13,042 nt of DNA from Nostoc sp. CHAB 5715 (GCF_020829685.1 NZ_JAIVFR010000072.1:1-13042), one strand, 5' to 3'; positions 6,314-12,517 are shown, counted from the first letter of the stretch. The notes: generated by a model from the sequence alone, not told the origin. A program made the numbers and translations.

Positions 6314-7711
6314 TCATATTGCAAAGGCTGGACGATGATGAATCCAAGGGTTAGCTGCTTCTAATTGTGCTGCTAGGCTGATGAGTGTGGCTTCAGCCGC
6401 AGGCTTACCAATTAGCTGCACACTGATGGGCAAACCATTACTATCAAAGCCTACAGGAATTGCGATCGCAGGTTGTCCAGTTGCATTCGCAGGTGGACAA
6501 GGGGCAACCCACTCAATAATATTTTGGAATGTCTCTTCTGGACTCAGAGAAGCCCATTCCCCAACGCGGATAGGTGAATGTAAATAAACTGGCAATACCA
6601 GCACATCCACGGTATCGAAAAACGCCACAATTTGCCGTGCCACTATCTGCATTTGAGAAACTGCTTGCAGGTATTGGGCAACAGAACCTGTGCGTGCAAA
6701 TAACCAGCGATTCACTGGCTGCAAGGCTTCAACAGGAAGTCCTGATGCAGCTACCCCAGCTTGCCAGACGATTTGAAATGGTTCAATTAAACCGCTATAA
6801 TCTGGAGATTTCTGTTCAACTTGGTGGCCGAGTTGTTCTAATAACTCAACTGTTTGGCGGACACCTTGCTGACAGTTAGCATCAGCTTCTCCCAAAGGAG
6901 AAATGCTAGTATCAAAGGCAATTCGCAAACCACCGAGTTTTGTCCCAGTAGCGGCGAGAAATGATGGTTCGGGATCTGGTAACCAGTAAGGATCGCCTGT
7001 TGTATAGCCAGATATGGTATCCAAAAGGGCAGCAGCATCAGCCACAGTCCGGGCGATCGGGCCGTTGACGGCAATTCCAGCGAGGCGTTCGCCTACGGGT
7101 GCTTTACTCACCCTGCCCCTAGATGGCTTAATTCCCACCAAACCACAACAAGCCGCAGGCCCCCGAATTGAGCCACCCCCATCTGAACCTTGAGCGATCG
7201 CACACAATCCCCCTGCTACTGCCGCCGCCGCCCCACCACTGGAACCGCCAGGGGTGTATTCTAAATTCCACGGATTTCTGGCTGGGGGAAAACCCATAGG
7301 TTCACTGTATGGAAACGAACCTAATTCGGAAGTGGCTGTTTTACCGAGAATAGTAAACCCAGCTTGCTTAATCCTTGTCACAATCCCATCATCATAATTA
7401 GGGATATTATTCAGTAATGCTGGATTTCCATAAGTGCAAGTAACACCTGCTACAGCATTGAGGTCTTTAATGGAAATCGGCACACCAAAAAATGGCGGTA
7501 GTTCTGAAGTAGTTGTCAATAATTCTGTTTTGGCTTTGGCATCTGCGATCGCCTGTTCTGCCGTCACCGTAAAATAGCTTCCTAATTGGGGATTCAACCG
7601 CCCAATCCGTTCTAAATATATTTCCACCAACTCTAGCGGTGATACTTCCCGGCGACGAATTAATTGCGCCAACTCTAGTGCTGGGGTAAATGCTAAATCA
7701 ACTTCATTCAT
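6314..7711 (-). CDS. Amidase signature family enzyme
   Basis: The 465-residue protein is a complete amidase-signature hydrolase. The Ser-cisSer-Lys triad is visible: K82 in ISIKDLN, S157 in TPGGSSGGAAAA and the nucleophile S181 in DGGGSIRGPAACCG. The spacings 82-157-181 equal those of fatty acid amide hydrolase (142-217-241). Around S181 the signature continues into GLVGIKPSRGRVS. The C-terminal domain ends with ATGQPAIAIPVGFDSNGLPISVQLIGKPAAE, typical of the family. It hydrolyses an amide bond; the substrate cannot be told. It is not obviously GatA, as no gatB or gatC is near and GatA is usually about 485 residues. It is probably cytosolic, with no signal peptide. Three HIP1 octamers lie inside. 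The gene is convergent with the GNAT gene, and the start at 7711 gives a full N-terminus with a weak ribosome-binding site. Confidence 0.9.
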   Translation of the reverse strand: MNEVDLAFTPALELAQLIRRREVSPLELVEIYLERIGRLNPQLGSYFTVTAEQAIADAKAKTELLTTTSELPPFFGVPISIKDLNAVAGVTCTYGNPALLNNIPNYDDGIVTRIKQAGFTILGKTATSELGSFPYSEPMGFPPARNPWNLEYTPGGSSGGAAAAVAGGLCAIAQGSDGGGSIRGPAACCGLVGIKPSRGRVSKAPVGERLAGIAVNGPIARTVADAAALLDTISGYTTGDPYWLPDPEPSFLAATGTKLGGLRIAFDTSISPLGEADANCQQGVRQTVELLEQLGHQVEQKSPDYSGLIEPFQIVWQAGVAASGLPVEALQPVNRWLFARTGSVAQYLQAVSQMQIVARQIVAFFDTVDVLVLPVYLHSPIRVGEWASLSPEETFQNIIEWVAPCPPANATGQPAIAIPVGFDSNGLPISVQLIGKPAAEATLISLAAQLEAANPWIHHRPAFAI

Positions 7712-7992
7712 AGGTTAGTGAATGGGTAATTTTGGCTTTCTCTGGGATTTTTAAACTTAATTTGTTACTTTAGCAGGATTTCCGGGAACTATACATTTTA
7801 TATAGCTTCTGAGATTTGCCACTCAAGGAAGAGGCAGTTCTTGCAGGAGGAAATCACCAGACACCTGGCGCCGTGGAAGCCCCAAGATCAGACATGGGGG
7901 TAAGGCGCAGGCGATTTTAATCGCCATAAAAGCGATTAGCGGTTAGCGAGCTTGCGATTAGTTTTAAACAAGCCGCCCAATATGAGCGGGGT

Positions 7993-8047
7993 ATTAGCTA
8001 TTAGCTATTAGCCATTAGCTAACAGCTAACCGCTAACAGCTAACAGC
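7993..8047. repeat. ATTAGCT heptamer tandem array (STRR-type)
   Basis: Eight consecutive 7-bp units: ATTAGCT twice, ATTAGCC, ATTAGCT, then AACAGCT/AACCGCT variants. The array is flanked by an 11-bp direct repeat GCGGGGTATTA (7986-7996 and 8046-8056). Heptanucleotide arrays are characteristic of heterocystous cyanobacteria. Confidence 0.85.
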
Positions 8048-8107
8048 GGGGTATTAACCTCCCCAAGATTAATTTTTCGCCCACGAGGGGCGAGGCATGT
8101 ACCGGGT

Positions 8108-8135
8108 TAATAGCTAATAGCTAATAGCTAACAGC
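8108..8135. repeat. TAATAGC heptamer array, inverted relative to 7993-8047
   Basis: Four 7-bp units (TAATAGC three times, then TAACAGC). Bases 8108-8126 are the exact reverse complement of 7992-8010, so the two arrays can pair across about 97 bp. The array ends 12 bp before the first possible start codon of the truncated tnpB. Confidence 0.85.
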
Positions 8136-8146
8136 TTTGTCAAGAC

Positions 8147-9148
8147 TTGCGTTCGTTGTTTGGGTTGTCTGCTAATTTGGCTGTCAGAGCCTGTGCCAGG
8201 GTAGGAGCTAACCGCAAAACAGCCAAACAACAGGGTAAGCCAGTCAAATTTTTTAAGCCAACTAGCGTCGATTACAACGCGAGAATTTTTGCATTTAGAG
8301 AGAAAGACTGGACTGTTAGCTTGAATCTGCTCTCTGTTAGAGAACATATCAAAATGGATATTGGTAATTACCAATTGGGGAAACTCAAAGGTAAAAAACC
8401 AACATCGGCGCAATTGTGCAAACATCGGGATGGTTCCTACTATATTCATATTCAAATCAAAGATGAGGTTCCCGAACCACTCAAAGCTACCAACGTTATT
8501 GGTGTAGATTTTGGGAGGCGGGACATCGCTGTAACTAGCAATGGGGACAAATGGGACGGTAAACAGATAAACGAGATTCGAGATAGATACGCCAAAACTA
8601 GAGCTTCTCTGCAACAAAAAGCTACGAAAGGCACAAGGTCTACTCGCCGCAGAGCGAGACGGATTTTGCAACGGCTCTCGGCTAAAGAGAGAAGATTTCA
8701 GCAATGGCTCAACCATCAAATCAGCTACCGCATTATCAAAGAAGCACTGGCAAAAAATGCTATTGTTGCAATTGAAAACTTGACTGGAATTAGAGAGCGT
8801 ACCAACAAACAACCTAGAAATAAAGTTGAACGTAGACGAACGAACTCTTGGTCTTTTTATCAATTGCGCTTTTTCCTTGAATATAAAGGAATCAAGGAAG
8901 GGGTTGAGGTAATTGCAGTCCCACCAGCCGATACCAGCCAGACGTGCCACCAATGTTTGCACATTGGCTTGAGGTCTGATAAACGTTTCAAATGTGATAA
9001 TTGTGGCTGGTATGGTGATGCTGATTTGAATGGTGCAAAAATGATTTCTTTATTGGGGCAATCTGTAAGCTTGCCCAGAGGTTCGAGATGTCTATGTTGT
9101 TCTCTCAATATAGATAGCTCAGGGCTACTACAAAGCCCCGCCCTTTAG
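8147..9148 (+). CDS. tnpB: TnpB (OrfB, IS200/IS605 family), N-terminally truncated
   Basis: This is the RNA-guided nuclease TnpB of IS200/IS605-type elements, missing its N-terminal part. From a TTG at 8147 it reads RSLFGLSANLAVRACARVGANRKTA, which normally lies about 70-80 residues into the protein. Family proteins have about 400 residues, against 333 here. The rest is intact: RuvC motifs GVDFGRRD (D121), VAIENLTG (E210) and DADLNGAK (D293), and the zinc finger CHQC ... CDNC (C267, C270, C283, C286) between the last two. So the catalytic triad survives, but most of the N-terminal wedge region that helps bind guide RNA and DNA is lost, and no good ribosome-binding site or ATG is present. The truncation coincides with the heptamer array at 8108-8135. 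No tnpA is nearby. Expression is doubtful and it is likely a decaying copy. Confidence 0.85.
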   Translation: MRSLFGLSANLAVRACARVGANRKTAKQQGKPVKFFKPTSVDYNARIFAFREKDWTVSLNLLSVREHIKMDIGNYQLGKLKGKKPTSAQLCKHRDGSYYIHIQIKDEVPEPLKATNVIGVDFGRRDIAVTSNGDKWDGKQINEIRDRYAKTRASLQQKATKGTRSTRRRARRILQRLSAKERRFQQWLNHQISYRIIKEALAKNAIVAIENLTGIRERTNKQPRNKVERRRTNSWSFYQLRFFLEYKGIKEGVEVIAVPPADTSQTCHQCLHIGLRSDKRFKCDNCGWYGDADLNGAKMISLLGQSVSLPRGSRCLCCSLNIDSSGLLQSPAL

Positions 9149-9158
9149 GGCTGGGGTT
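9134..9158 (+). repeat. Right-end hairpin of the IS element; possible part of the omega (guide) RNA scaffold
   Basis: CCCC-GCCC (9136-9143) pairs with GGGC-T-GGGG (9148-9156) around the loop TTTA, with one bulged T. The tnpB stop codon (9146-9148) begins in the loop and runs into the stem. In IS200/IS605 elements an imperfect palindrome at the right end is needed for transposition, and the omega RNA spans the tnpB 3' end into this region, with its guide just beyond the element boundary. The exact boundary is not determined here. Confidence 0.5.
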
Positions 9159-9230
9159 AGCTTACCTCTTCCTCCTGTCGTGGAATGAAGGAGGGAACAT
9201 GCGTCTGAATCCCCATCTGTTCTATCTCCC

Positions 9231-9258
9231 CTACTCCCTACTCCCTACTCCCTACTCC
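9231..9258. repeat. CTACTCC heptamer array (STRR-type)
   Basis: Four perfect 7-bp units of CTACTCC, preceded by the degenerate CTATCTCCC and followed by CTTTCC. It is a second, unrelated heptamer motif in the window. Confidence 0.8.
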
Positions 9259-9325
9259 CTTTCCTCTTTTTCAAGCCATTTTAATTGTTTCGCATAAACT
9301 TTCGACAAATCCCTAAGGGGTATTT

Positions 9326-9409
9326 ATGGGTAACCTAGAAATACTTGTTAGTGAATTGCCAAATTCAATTATATTTTTAACACTATTAAAACTAGTCATA
9401 GCTTATTAA
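9326..9409 (+). CDS. Possible 27-residue hydrophobic peptide
   Basis: The ATG at 9326 is preceded five bases upstream by AAGGGG, one of the better Shine-Dalgarno matches in this window. The frame encodes a 27-residue peptide beginning MGNLEILVSELPNS and ending in a hydrophobic segment (IIFLTLLKLVIAY) that could span or attach to a membrane. I do not recognise it. Short frames arise easily by chance in AT-rich DNA, so support is limited to the ribosome-binding site and the hydrophobic pattern. Confidence 0.25.
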   Translation: MGNLEILVSELPNSIIFLTLLKLVIAY

Positions 9410-9526
9410 ATATTTTCTTAGGGGCATCTGCTTTAGAAAACTAACTATGCGGCTATCAGTCAAATAATCCAAAACTGAAAAATAGACTATAGTAATCTTA
9501 TTTTATTTGTGAAAATTGCCAGCCGC

Positions 9527-9559
9527 AGATCCCCGACTTCTTTAAGAAGTCGGGGATCT
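9527..9559. repeat. 33-bp perfect palindrome, dispersed repeat
   Basis: AGATCCCCGACTTCTT (9527-9542) is the exact reverse complement of 9544-9559, with the single base T9543 at the centre. In RNA it would form a 14-bp stem with a TTTAA loop. A half-copy lies at 3-18. It is 28 bp beyond the stop of the minus-strand hypothetical gene and could serve as its terminator, but no T-run follows. Confidence 0.75.
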
Positions 9560-9586
9560 AGTTTCTCGTAGCCCTGACACAACTAA

Positions 9587-9844
9587 TTAATTAACAAAAA
9601 TATGGCGAGTCAAAATACTCATCATCTCCCCAGGATTTGCAGTCGGTAAAAGTGGACTCCACTCGCCAACCTCTGCAAATTGCAGGTTATGCAACGTGTG
9701 AATTATGCTAATCACTCCTCGACGAGAACCGATTACGAGAATTCTGATATATTCTCTGCCGAAAATTGGATCTTCAGAAGCTTGAATAGCGATCAAAGCA
9801 GAGTTTGATTGGCTAGTATCGGTCATAAAATTGGTAAGATGCAT
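9587..9844 (-). CDS. Conserved-looking hypothetical protein, 85 aa, divergent to an XRE regulator
   Basis: I do not recognise a named family. From the ATG at 9844 (AGGT 8 bp upstream) or the second ATG at 9826 (MTDTSQSNSALIAIQ), the protein has a polar N-terminus, then REYIRILVIGSRRGVISIIHTLHNL, an alternating hydrophobic strand and helix, then a Trp/Pro-containing segment EVGEWSPLLPTANPGEMMSILTRHI. There are no transmembrane helices, signal peptide, cysteines or catalytic signature. Composition and the ordered hydrophobic pattern suggest a small folded cytoplasmic protein. It is transcribed away from the XRE gene across a 122-bp region with two operator-like palindromes, which suggests co-regulation. 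A partner role such as toxin or antitoxin cannot be claimed from sequence. Confidence 0.6.
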   Translation of the reverse strand: MHLTNFMTDTSQSNSALIAIQASEDPIFGREYIRILVIGSRRGVISIIHTLHNLQFAEVGEWSPLLPTANPGEMMSILTRHIFVN

Positions 9845-9877
9845 TTCGGTTTACCTAATTTCTATTCAAAACCTATC

Positions 9878-9893
9878 TTCGCAGAACTGCGAA
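9878..9893. promoter_or_regulatory. Operator-like palindrome, left copy
   Basis: TTCGCAG-AA-CTGCGAA is a perfect 7-bp-arm palindrome 34 bp upstream of the minus-strand gene's first ATG. Together with 9894-9896 it is the exact reverse complement of bases 9911-9929. The likely binder is the adjacent XRE protein, by position only. Confidence 0.6.
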
Positions 9894-9910
9894 TATGACA
9901 ATCTTACCTG

Positions 9911-9932
9911 ATATTCGCAGTTCTGCGAATAT
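9911..9932. promoter_or_regulatory. Operator-like palindrome, right copy
   Basis: ATATTCGCAG-TT-CTGCGAATAT has perfect 10-bp arms, 34 bp upstream of the XRE start codon. It repeats the left site in mirror orientation, with centres 36 bp apart. Both genes thus have one site at the same 34-bp distance from their start codons, as expected for a shared divergent control region. Confidence 0.65.
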
Positions 9933-9966
9933 TTACTTGGTCTTGATCCTCTGACACGATTAGGGC

Positions 9967-10212
9967 ATGGGAAAAGCAGGAATTGCCCTTAGACAAGTGT
10001 TGGAAACCTACAACATTAGCCAAAACAAATTAGCAATAACAATGGGAGTTAAAGCTTCCGTAGTTTTCCGCTGGTATCATGAGCAGACAGACCCCAGCGG
10101 TGAAACAATCCTCAACATTGCTAAAGCACTCCAAAGCATCGAACCAGCCGCCGCTGGCGAATTTATCAGGCTATATGCAGGGGACTTCCTTCTAGACCAA
10201 AAAAAGTCCTAG
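9967..10212 (+). CDS. XRE-family helix-turn-helix regulator
   Basis: The 81-residue protein is essentially a single Cro/C1-type DNA-binding domain: IALRQVLETYNISQNKLAITMGVKASVVFRWYHEQ. Helix 2 lies at about 18-26 (SQNKLAITM), the turn at G27, the recognition helix at about 29-38 (KASVVFRWYH), then TDPSGETILNIAKAL (42-56) completes the five-helix fold. A short C-terminal tail (IRLYAGDFLLDQ) might serve for dimer contacts; there is no effector or protease domain. It should act as a cytoplasmic repressor or activator. Its gene starts 34 bp from a perfect 22-bp palindrome and is divergent from the 85-aa hypothetical gene, so autoregulation plus control of that neighbour is the natural inference. 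It is followed by a MITE-like element. Confidence 0.85.
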   Translation: MGKAGIALRQVLETYNISQNKLAITMGVKASVVFRWYHEQTDPSGETILNIAKALQSIEPAAAGEFIRLYAGDFLLDQKKS

Positions 10213-10242
10213 AACCTCTGCGAACCTTTACCTCAAAAAAAA

Positions 10243-10375
10243 GGCGTTGCTGAATTCAGGTATGAAAATAATTTTGCCTGGCGCTAAAAACCCTTGTAGA
10301 GACGCGAAATTGGACTTCGTCCCGCAACGCTTTCGCGTCTCTACATCCCAATTCATAGCGCCATTATGCAACGCC
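10243..10375. mobile_element. MITE-like element with nested inverted repeats
   Basis: Three inverted pairs nest in order: GGCGTTGC (10243-10250) with GCAACGCC (10368-10375); TGGCGCTA (10279-10286) with TAGCGCCA (10356-10363); GTAGAGACGCGA (10296-10307) with TCGCGTCTCTAC (10333-10344). The 133-bp element is flanked on both sides by a run of eight A, which may be target sequence. The GTAGAGACGCGA hairpin is a familiar dispersed repeat of Nostoc-like genomes, apparently inserted into the outer element. No coding capacity. Confidence 0.6.
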
Positions 10376-10377
10376 AA

Positions 10378-10428
10378 AAAAAATAAAGAGGTAAATCGCC
10401 TTCTTTCAACGCTTCACCTCTCTTAAAA
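10378..10428 (-). terminator. Possible terminator of map
   Basis: On the minus strand, 20-70 bp past the map stop, AGAGGT and ACCTCT form a short stem with a long loop, followed by TTTATTTTTTTT. The T-run is convincing; the stem is weak, so this is tentative. Confidence 0.35.
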
Positions 10429-10449
10429 ACAGATAATTACAACTAACAA

Positions 10450-11277
10450 TTACACCTTAGAACGGTCAGTCAAAATCTCATAACCAGTCTCTGTCACCAA
10501 AACTGTATGCTCAAACTGAGCCGATAAAGAATTATCCATAGTGACTGCTGTCCAACGGTCAGATAATGTCCGTGTGTGTCTAGAACCCGCATTTAAAATT
10601 GGCTCAATAGCCAGCGTCATCCCCGCCCGGAGTTTAACATTTGGCATCTCACGAGTACGGTAGTTGAATACTGAAGGTTCTTCGTGCAGATTACGACCGA
10701 CACCGTGTCCAGTGAATTCTTCGACTATACTAAAGCCGTTAGCTTTCACATGATCTTCAATTGCTCCAGCTAAATTAAGCAGGTATACACCAGCTTTTAC
10801 TTGTTCAATGCCCTTATATAAAGCTTCTTCTGCTACGCGAATTAATTTAGCAGCTTCTTGCGTCACTTCACCGACAGCAATCGAAATGCAAGAATCACCA
10901 TGAAAGCCTTGGTAATAAGCGCCCGTATCTACTTTTAATACATCCCCCACGCGAATCACTTTCTTGGGACTAGGAATGCCATGCACTGCTTCATTGTTAA
11001 TACTGGAGCAAATAGAACCTGGAAAACCGTGATATCCTTTAAAACTCGGTGTTGCACCCATTTCGCGGATACGTTTTTCTGCATAAGCATCCAAATCAGC
11101 CGTGGTCATTCCTGGCTTTACTAACTCGGAAATTTCTTTTAGGACAGTTGCCACAATTGTCGCTGATTGCCGCATGATTTCAATTTCACGCGGCGATTTA
11201 ATTTCAATTCCTCGGCGCTGTTTTTTCGATGTTCCAGGCTGAGTTGTTTGAGGAAGTAAGTTACTGAAAATGTTCAT
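10450..11277 (-). CDS. map: Type I methionine aminopeptidase
   Basis: It removes the initiator methionine from nascent proteins in the cytoplasm, using two metal ions. All ligands and the substrate histidine are visible, matching E. coli MAP: H99 in NEAVHGIP, D117 in [18 protein letters not shown]128 in the same block, H191 in [15 protein letters not shown]198, E225 in AIEPIL and E256 in QFEHTVLVT. The length is 275 residues, against about 264 for E. coli; the extra N-terminal 20 residues ([20 protein letters not shown]) are polar and common in cyanobacterial copies. Cyanobacteria often carry more than one map gene, so this need not be the only one. It begins 80 bp after the end of the possible 99-codon ORF on the same strand. 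The ribosome-binding site is poor. Confidence 0.95.
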   Translation of the reverse strand: MNIFSNLLPQTTQPGTSKKQRRGIEIKSPREIEIMRQSATIVATVLKEISELVKPGMTTADLDAYAEKRIREMGATPSFKGYHGFPGSICSSINNEAVHGIPSPKKVIRVGDVLKVDTGAYYQGFHGDSCISIAVGEVTQEAAKLIRVAEEALYKGIEQVKAGVYLLNLAGAIEDHVKANGFSIVEEFTGHGVGRNLHEEPSVFNYRTREMPNVKLRAGMTLAIEPILNAGSRHTRTLSDRWTAVTMDNSLSAQFEHTVLVTETGYEILTDRSKV

Positions 11278-11357
11278 AGGAAATTAATAATTACTGGTGG
11301 CTCTGGCACTGAGTATTAATGCTTTTTCTAGATTACTTGAGAAATAATATCTATAAT

Positions 11358-11657
11358 TTAAATTATTTTAATCTTTGATAGGGATTGTTCCAGTTTAGCC
11401 GCTAACGTATATAGAATAACACATTCGCGTACTTCTGATGTGTTGGACTTGAGTTCTAGTTTATGGATGGCTCCTTTTATTTCTACTTTCCCCGCTTCGA
11501 CTTTTTGCGTCCAGATGTCATCGGTAAAATGTTTGGCGGTAAAATAGCGTTTCAGTTGACTAGGATTAGTTAACCGCAACTGATAGGATTTACCAATATA
11601 ATTAATTAATTTCCTCCCAAACTCCTTATGAGTTCCTCTCCTCCCTTTATCCCTCAA
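11358..11657 (-). CDS. Possible small hypothetical gene or gene fragment
   Basis: A 99-codon frame from a TTG at 11657 overlaps the start of the divergent Uma2 gene by 30 bp. The first 15 codons are therefore suspect, but the rest (INYIGKSYQLRLTNPSQL ... WTQKVEAGKVEIKG ... REVCV-like VRECVILYTLAAKLEQSL) has protein-like composition, with alternating strand-like and helical pieces and no repeats. A GGGAGGAA purine run about 11614-11621 could be a ribosome-binding site, yet no ATG, GTG or TTG follows it at the right distance. I do not recognise a family. It could be the 3' remnant of a longer gene, upstream of and codirectional with map. Confidence 0.3.
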   Translation of the reverse strand: MRDKGRRGTHKEFGRKLINYIGKSYQLRLTNPSQLKRYFTAKHFTDDIWTQKVEAGKVEIKGAIHKLELKSNTSEVRECVILYTLAAKLEQSLSKIKII

Positions 11658-12407
11658 TCTGACCCTCCCCTTCCTCCTTGGGAAACCTTACCAACGATGT
11701 ATGATTTACCAAGTGACAACCCAGAGGAACCAGGATTGCCAGACGATTTTCACTTTTTACAGCCTTTACTTTTATACTTAACTTTTCAACCCACTATCTG
11801 GAATCCAGAATTAGTTTACAGCGCTGCTGACCTTAATCTCTACTATGATCTCCAGCATCCTTTATGGTATAAGCGCCCAGATTGGTTTGGTGTGGTAGGA
11901 GTATCAAAACTCTACAAAGGGGAGGACTTGCGTTTAAGTTATGTAACTTGGCAAGAACCAGCAAATCCCTTTGTAGTAGTGGAATTATTATCTCCAGGTA
12001 CAGAAGCGGAAGATTTAGGCATGAAAAAAAACGCAGCCGATAAACCTCCCAGCAAATGGGAAGTTTATGAACGAATTCTGCGGATTCCCTACTATATTGT
12101 TTTTAGTCGCTACACTGATGAACTCCAAGCTTTTCAGCTAGTAGGCAGTCACTATGAACCAATGAATTTGATTGAGGGACGTTTACCAATGCCAGAGTTG
12201 GGTTTAAGTTTAGGATTATGGCAGGGGTCATTTCAAGATATTCCTAAGTTGTGGTTAAGGTGGTTTACCTTAGCAGGAGAATTAATTCCACTACCTACAG
12301 AAGAAGTGGCTACGGCTAAACAAGAAGCGGCTCAAGCAAGACAAAAGGCAGAACAATTAACAGAACGTTTGCGTCAGTTAGGCGTGAATCCTGATGAGCT
12401 AGATTAA
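11628..12407 (+). CDS. Uma2 family (DUF820) putative endonuclease
   Basis: The 259-residue protein belongs to the Uma2/DUF820 group of PD-(D/E)XK-fold nucleases, greatly expanded in cyanobacteria. The N-terminal block PPLPPWETLPTMYDLPSDNPEEPGLP is characteristic, supporting the start at 11628. The active-site region shows RPDWFGVVGV (D85), then FVVVELLSPGTEAEDLG (E119) and PSKWEVYERILRIPYYIVF (K143 and Y147 region). The acidic strand and Asp are present, but the assignment of the lysine is by eye. Relatives I know of carry a longer segment between EDLG and PPSKW, so this copy seems to have a short deletion near residues 130-140. The C-terminus is a coiled coil (about 225-250, EVATAKQEAAQARQKAEQLTE) ending in LRQLGVNPDELD. 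The biological role is unproven. It is monocistronic and convergent with the M16 peptidase gene. Confidence 0.85.
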   Translation: MSSSPPFIPQSDPPLPPWETLPTMYDLPSDNPEEPGLPDDFHFLQPLLLYLTFQPTIWNPELVYSAADLNLYYDLQHPLWYKRPDWFGVVGVSKLYKGEDLRLSYVTWQEPANPFVVVELLSPGTEAEDLGMKKNAADKPPSKWEVYERILRIPYYIVFSRYTDELQAFQLVGSHYEPMNLIEGRLPMPELGLSLGLWQGSFQDIPKLWLRWFTLAGELIPLPTEEVATAKQEAAQARQKAEQLTERLRQLGVNPDELD

Positions 12408-12410
12408 TTG

Positions 12411-12459
12411 TTGTCATTTGTCATTTGTCATTTGTCATTTGTCATTTGTCATTTGTCAT
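12411..12459. repeat. TTGTCAT heptamer array (STRR-type)
   Basis: Seven perfect 7-bp units of TTGTCAT, followed by TTGT. The array begins four bases after the Uma2 stop codon, in the gap between two convergent genes. It is the third heptamer motif in the window. Confidence 0.9.
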
Positions 12460-12506
12460 TTGTACTGAGCCTGTCCTGAGCGTAGCCGAAGGGCGAAGTC
12501 GAAGTA
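12460..12506. repeat. Dispersed TACTGAGCGTAGTCGAAGTA-type repeat, expanded copy
   Basis: This block equals the reverse complement of 3391-3413 with two internal additions (CTGTCCTGAGC and CCGAAGGGCGAA), each a near-duplicate of its neighbour sequence. It abuts the heptamer array and ends 12 bp before the M16 stop codon. Confidence 0.6.
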
Positions 12507-12517
12507 TTTGTCCACAA

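Larger units (their letters stand above)
7712..8146. other. Repeat-rich region between amidase and truncated tnpB
   Basis: This 435-bp region holds the short palindrome GCGATTTTAATCGC (7911-7924), the two heptamer arrays 7993-8047 and 8108-8135, and a small hairpin TCGCCC/GGGCGA (8077-8093). One plus-strand frame at 7822-7918 (EEAVLAGGNHQTPGAVEAP...) reads like the degenerate tail of another transposase and ends in a stop, but I cannot place it. No gene is supported. Confidence 0.55.
9149..9586. other. 438-bp intergenic region after tnpB
   Basis: It contains the tnpB end hairpin, a heptamer array (9231-9258), a possible 27-codon peptide gene (9326-9409) and a 33-bp palindrome (9527-9559). 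Bases 9410-9526 are AT-rich with nothing I can name. Confidence 0.6.

Noticed and set aside
6838..7074. Short frames inside the amidase gene (also 6381-6587 and 6574-6879 on the plus strand)
   Set aside because: They lie in other frames of a complete amidase gene and show no independent start signals.
8114..8962. Long minus-strand open frame (282 codons) opposite tnpB
   Set aside because: It lies fully antisense to the RuvC-motif-bearing tnpB frame; its translation is Ser/Phe/Cys-rich with no recognisable motif. The plus-strand protein explains the sequence.
9878..9932. Double palindrome as a LexA or NtcA site
   Set aside because: It matches neither the cyanobacterial LexA consensus nor NtcA GTA-N8-TAC; the adjacent XRE protein is a simpler candidate.
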